5,696 nt of DNA from assembly GCA_937858165.1 (NCBI GenBank), contig CALLZA010000483.1, positions 1 through 5,696 of the forward strand, read 5' to 3'. The notes below the pieces were generated by a model. The model ran no database searches. It was not told where the DNA came from and was given only the letters and a program-made list of their open reading frames with translations. Numbering within the stretch: position 1 is the stretch's first letter; the number at the start of each line of letters is the position of its first letter. Origin of the DNA: an uncultured Ardenticatenia bacterium (GTDB taxonomy: Bacteria > Chloroflexota > Anaerolineae > Promineifilales > Promineifilaceae). Both the position numbers and the translations under genes were made by a program. Below are positions 4,983 to 5,696 of the stretch, one piece after another.

Positions 4983-5541
4983 ACTCCTCTTTCGTCTTGG
5001 CCGCGATGATGAGTTCGGCGAAGTCGCGGAACGCCCCGTGGCCGCCGGGGCTGGGGCAGACGTAGTGGGCGACGGCGCGGGCAAAGGGCGTGGCGTCGGC
5101 CGGGCAGGCGGCCAGCCCAACGCGCTGCATGACGGCTACGTCGTTGGTGTCGTCACCGATGTAGGCGACCTGGTCGGCTGTCAGCCCCAGCCGCGCCAAT
5201 AGCTCGTCCAACACGGCCGGTTTATCGCGGATGCCCAGGTGTAACTCGGTGATGCCCAGCTTCTCCGCCCGGCGCTGCACCGCGCTGGAGCGCTCACCGG
5301 TGATGATACCGACCTCGACCCCGGCGAAGACGCGCAACCGCTCGACGCCCATGCCGTCGCGGATGGAGAAGCGCTTCATCTCCTCGCCGGCGGCCGAGTA
5401 GTAGACGCCATTGTCGGTTAGTACGCCGTCGCTGTCGGTGAGGAGCAAGCGAATGGGGCGGGCGCGATCTACGACCGCCGACCGCCGACAGCCGACCGCC
5501 GCCGGAGCGCCTTCTGTGGTCTGTTGTCCATCGTCCGCCAT
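4981..5541 (-). CDS. KdsC-type HAD phosphatase (KDO-8-P / sialic acid-9-P phosphatase-like), 5' end near contig edge
   Basis: A C0-type HAD phosphatase of the group that hydrolyses KDO-8-phosphate or nonulosonate-9-phosphate. From ATG 5541 it has 186 residues, close to the usual KdsC length. Motif I is LLLTDSDGVLTD with nucleophile D36 and acid/base D38. Motif II is IITGERS (T81), K107 lies in GIRDKPAVLDEL, and motif IV is YIGDDTNDVAVM (D130, D131). The C-terminal PSPGGHGAFRDFAELII is characteristic of KdsC-like proteins. Residues 1-28 (MADDGQQTTEGAPAAVGCRR...) look unlike the family and include a 7-bp tandem repeat, so the true start could differ. The frame stays open upstream only through adapter sequence; those added residues (...GLGDVYKRQ) are artefact. 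The NeuB-like gene follows 179 bases downstream, which favours a role in sialic-acid-like or KDN-like synthesis over KDO, but this is inference. Confidence 0.92.
   Translation of the reverse strand: MADDGQQTTEGAPAAVGCRRSAVVDRARPIRLLLTDSDGVLTDNGVYYSAAGEEMKRFSIRDGMGVERLRVFAGVEVGIITGERSSAVQRRAEKLGITELHLGIRDKPAVLDELLARLGLTADQVAYIGDDTNDVAVMQRVGLAACPADATPFARAVAHYVCPSPGGHGAFRDFAELIIAAKTKEE
5472..5499. repeat. Four tandem 7-bp units in the 5' end of the phosphatase gene
   Basis: CGACCGC occurs four times head to tail, the third copy as CGACAGC. Seven is not a multiple of three, so the copies read in different frames and give the residues around AVGCRRSAVVD. The stretch lies before the conserved HAD core and resembles intergenic simple repeat more than family sequence. 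Confidence 0.85.
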
Positions 5542-5547
5542 CTGTGG

Positions 5548-5696
5548 CTGTCTCTTATACACATCTCCGAGCCCACGAGACCGTACTAGATATCGTATGC
5601 CGTCTTCTGCTTGAAAAAAAAAAAACCAGACACTCGACCACACATGTCTACACCAACATTACGACACAGCACCATACAGCGAGATGATCAAGATAC
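5548..5696. other. Library adapter, poly-A and noise, right end
   Basis: Not genomic. The Tn5 mosaic end CTGTCTCTTATACACATCT occupies 5548-5566, the Nextera read-2 adapter continues to 5581, and the i7 index CGTACTAG (the sequence of Nextera index N702) is at 5582-5589. The P7 primer complement with one mismatch follows at 5590-5613, then twelve A at 5614-5625. The remaining 71 bases (5626-5696) are low-quality read-through with no gene-like content. Together with the left end, this shows that the assembly used untrimmed reads. Confidence 0.98.

Overview
The window looks like one short assembled contig from a GC-rich bacterium. The real genomic insert runs from about 85 to 5547. Both ends are sequencing-library sequence: Illumina Nextera/P7 adapter with an i7 index, followed by poly-A and noise. 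Nothing in 1-84 or 5548-5696 should be read as biology, and two apparent reading frames that run into those ends carry adapter-encoded residues. The organism cannot be named from sequence alone. The partial membrane protein at the left end resembles a family I associate with Anaerolineae, and palindrome-rich gaps of this kind also recall that group, so a Chloroflexota (Anaerolineae-like) origin is my best guess, at modest confidence.

Layout, left to right. Minus strand: the start of a single-pass membrane protein, cut off by the contig end (85-336), and a tRNA-Leu(CAA) gene (436-517) with a textbook promoter (536-564) and an intrinsic terminator (371-397). Plus strand: an ECF sigma factor (618-1220), its membrane-anchored putative anti-sigma factor (1280-2125) and a zinc-ribbon Nudix hydrolase (2193-2666, probably starting further upstream near 2133). 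Minus strand again: a KdsC-type HAD phosphatase (4981-5541), a NeuB/SpsE-type sugar-acid synthase (3893-4801) and a long GNAT-like protein (2776-3906). The last two overlap by 14 bases. The Nudix and GNAT genes converge.

Functionally there are two modules. The sigma/anti-sigma pair is an envelope-signal regulatory unit in which the membrane protein would hold the sigma factor until released. The phosphatase/NeuB-like/GNAT set looks like part of a nonulosonic-acid (sialic-acid-like or KDN-like) surface-sugar pathway: condensation with phosphoenolpyruvate, dephosphorylation and possibly N-acylation. The NeuB-like protein keeps its metal-binding residues but ends exactly where the usual C-terminal SAF (antifreeze-like) domain should begin.

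The most distinctive non-coding feature is a set of four palindromic elements, one in each sizeable gap between the protein genes of the insert: 581-614, 1235-1266, 2670-2766 and 4831-4982. They fall into two related pairs. One of them hides the probable ribosome binding site of the sigma-factor gene in a 15-bp perfect stem.
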